From contig NZ_CP082164.1 of the NCBI RefSeq assembly GCF_023101685.1, positions 3,844,001 to 3,908,000 of the forward strand: a stretch of 64,000 bases of DNA. Reading direction: 5' to 3'. Both the position numbers and the translations under genes were made by a program. The DNA is from Bradyrhizobium sp. 186. GTDB lineage: Bacteria; Pseudomonadota; Alphaproteobacteria; Rhizobiales; Xanthobacteraceae. This document shows, one piece after another, positions 63,882 through 64,000 of the stretch (positions within the stretch are counted from its first letter, which is position 1; each line of letters opens with the position of its first letter). The notes beneath the pieces are model-generated. The model was given only the letters and a program-made list of their open reading frames with translations, made no database searches and had not been told where the DNA came from.

Positions 63882-64000
63882 AGTGTTACGCGGTAACAGT
63901 TCTTCAGTGTGATGGCGTCTTTCGTCGCGGCGCAACCGGAACAATGATCCGGATCGCGCGGTTGAAGGTGCAGAACAATCACTGGAGACTGAGGACATGA
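63882..64000. other. Intergenic end; possible next start codon
   Basis: An ATG at 63997-63999 preceded by a GAGG site suggests the next plus-strand gene begins at the window edge; nothing of its product is visible. Confidence 0.3.

Overview
The window looks like chromosome of a Bradyrhizobium-type alphaproteobacterium. This is inferred from GC-rich codon use, many short rhizobial hypothetical proteins, and an fdsGBACD formate dehydrogenase beside glnE and next to oxalate and glyoxylate genes; no marker gene in the window fixes the species. No tRNA, rRNA or CRISPR array was seen.

Layout. (1) About 1-8820 is a decayed accessory segment. It holds two transposase 3' fragments, an alpha/beta-hydrolase pseudogene with two frameshifts, a tyrosine integrase broken by two in-frame TAG codons, and scattered small genes (Crp/Fnr regulator, phasin, SnoaL-like secreted protein). 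Its right edge appears to lie in the 3' end of a response-regulator gene, of which only the tail remains, overlapping the start of a histidine kinase. (2) 8835-24252 is core: histidine kinase, glnE, the fdsG-fdsB-fdsA-fdhD-fdsD operon with a divergent LysR regulator, a PAS histidine kinase and a CDF metal exporter. (3) 24464-30174 holds redox enzymes and uncharacterised envelope proteins, one with a 142-residue tandem repeat. (4) 30175-36005 is an oxalate module: FAH-family protein, PanE-like reductase, CBS-domain protein, two OxlT-type transporters and a 45-residue microprotein. (5) 36294-47508 holds an Hsp70-like protein and a catabolic cluster of unknown substrate with its own GntR regulator. 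(6) 47509-49794 has small genes including a cold-shock protein. (7) 49795-56200 is frc, oxc, a GntR regulator and an ADP-forming acyl-CoA synthetase. (8) 56391-63881 carries IclR, a NYN/LOTUS protein, adenine deaminase, and gcl-hyi-glxR.

How it works together. The genes describe an oxalate-to-C3 route. OxlT imports oxalate, Frc makes oxalyl-CoA, and Oxc decarboxylates it to formyl-CoA and CO2. Frc then releases formate, which the Fds enzyme oxidises to NADH and CO2. The PanE-like reductase is a candidate oxalyl-CoA reductase giving glyoxylate, which Gcl, Hyi and GlxR turn into glycerate. The most interesting signal is a palindromic operator (consensus YTGGYAT-N5-ATGCCAN) that I find six times: at the GntR-oxc-frc promoter, the acyl-CoA synthetase, both transporters, the CBS-PanE-FAH operon and the microprotein. 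It ties two clusters about 15-20 kb apart into one probable GntR regulon and brings uncharacterised proteins into it. A second, unrelated 16-bp operator (TATTATTTTCGAAAAT) flanks the other GntR gene and links the unknown catabolic cluster.
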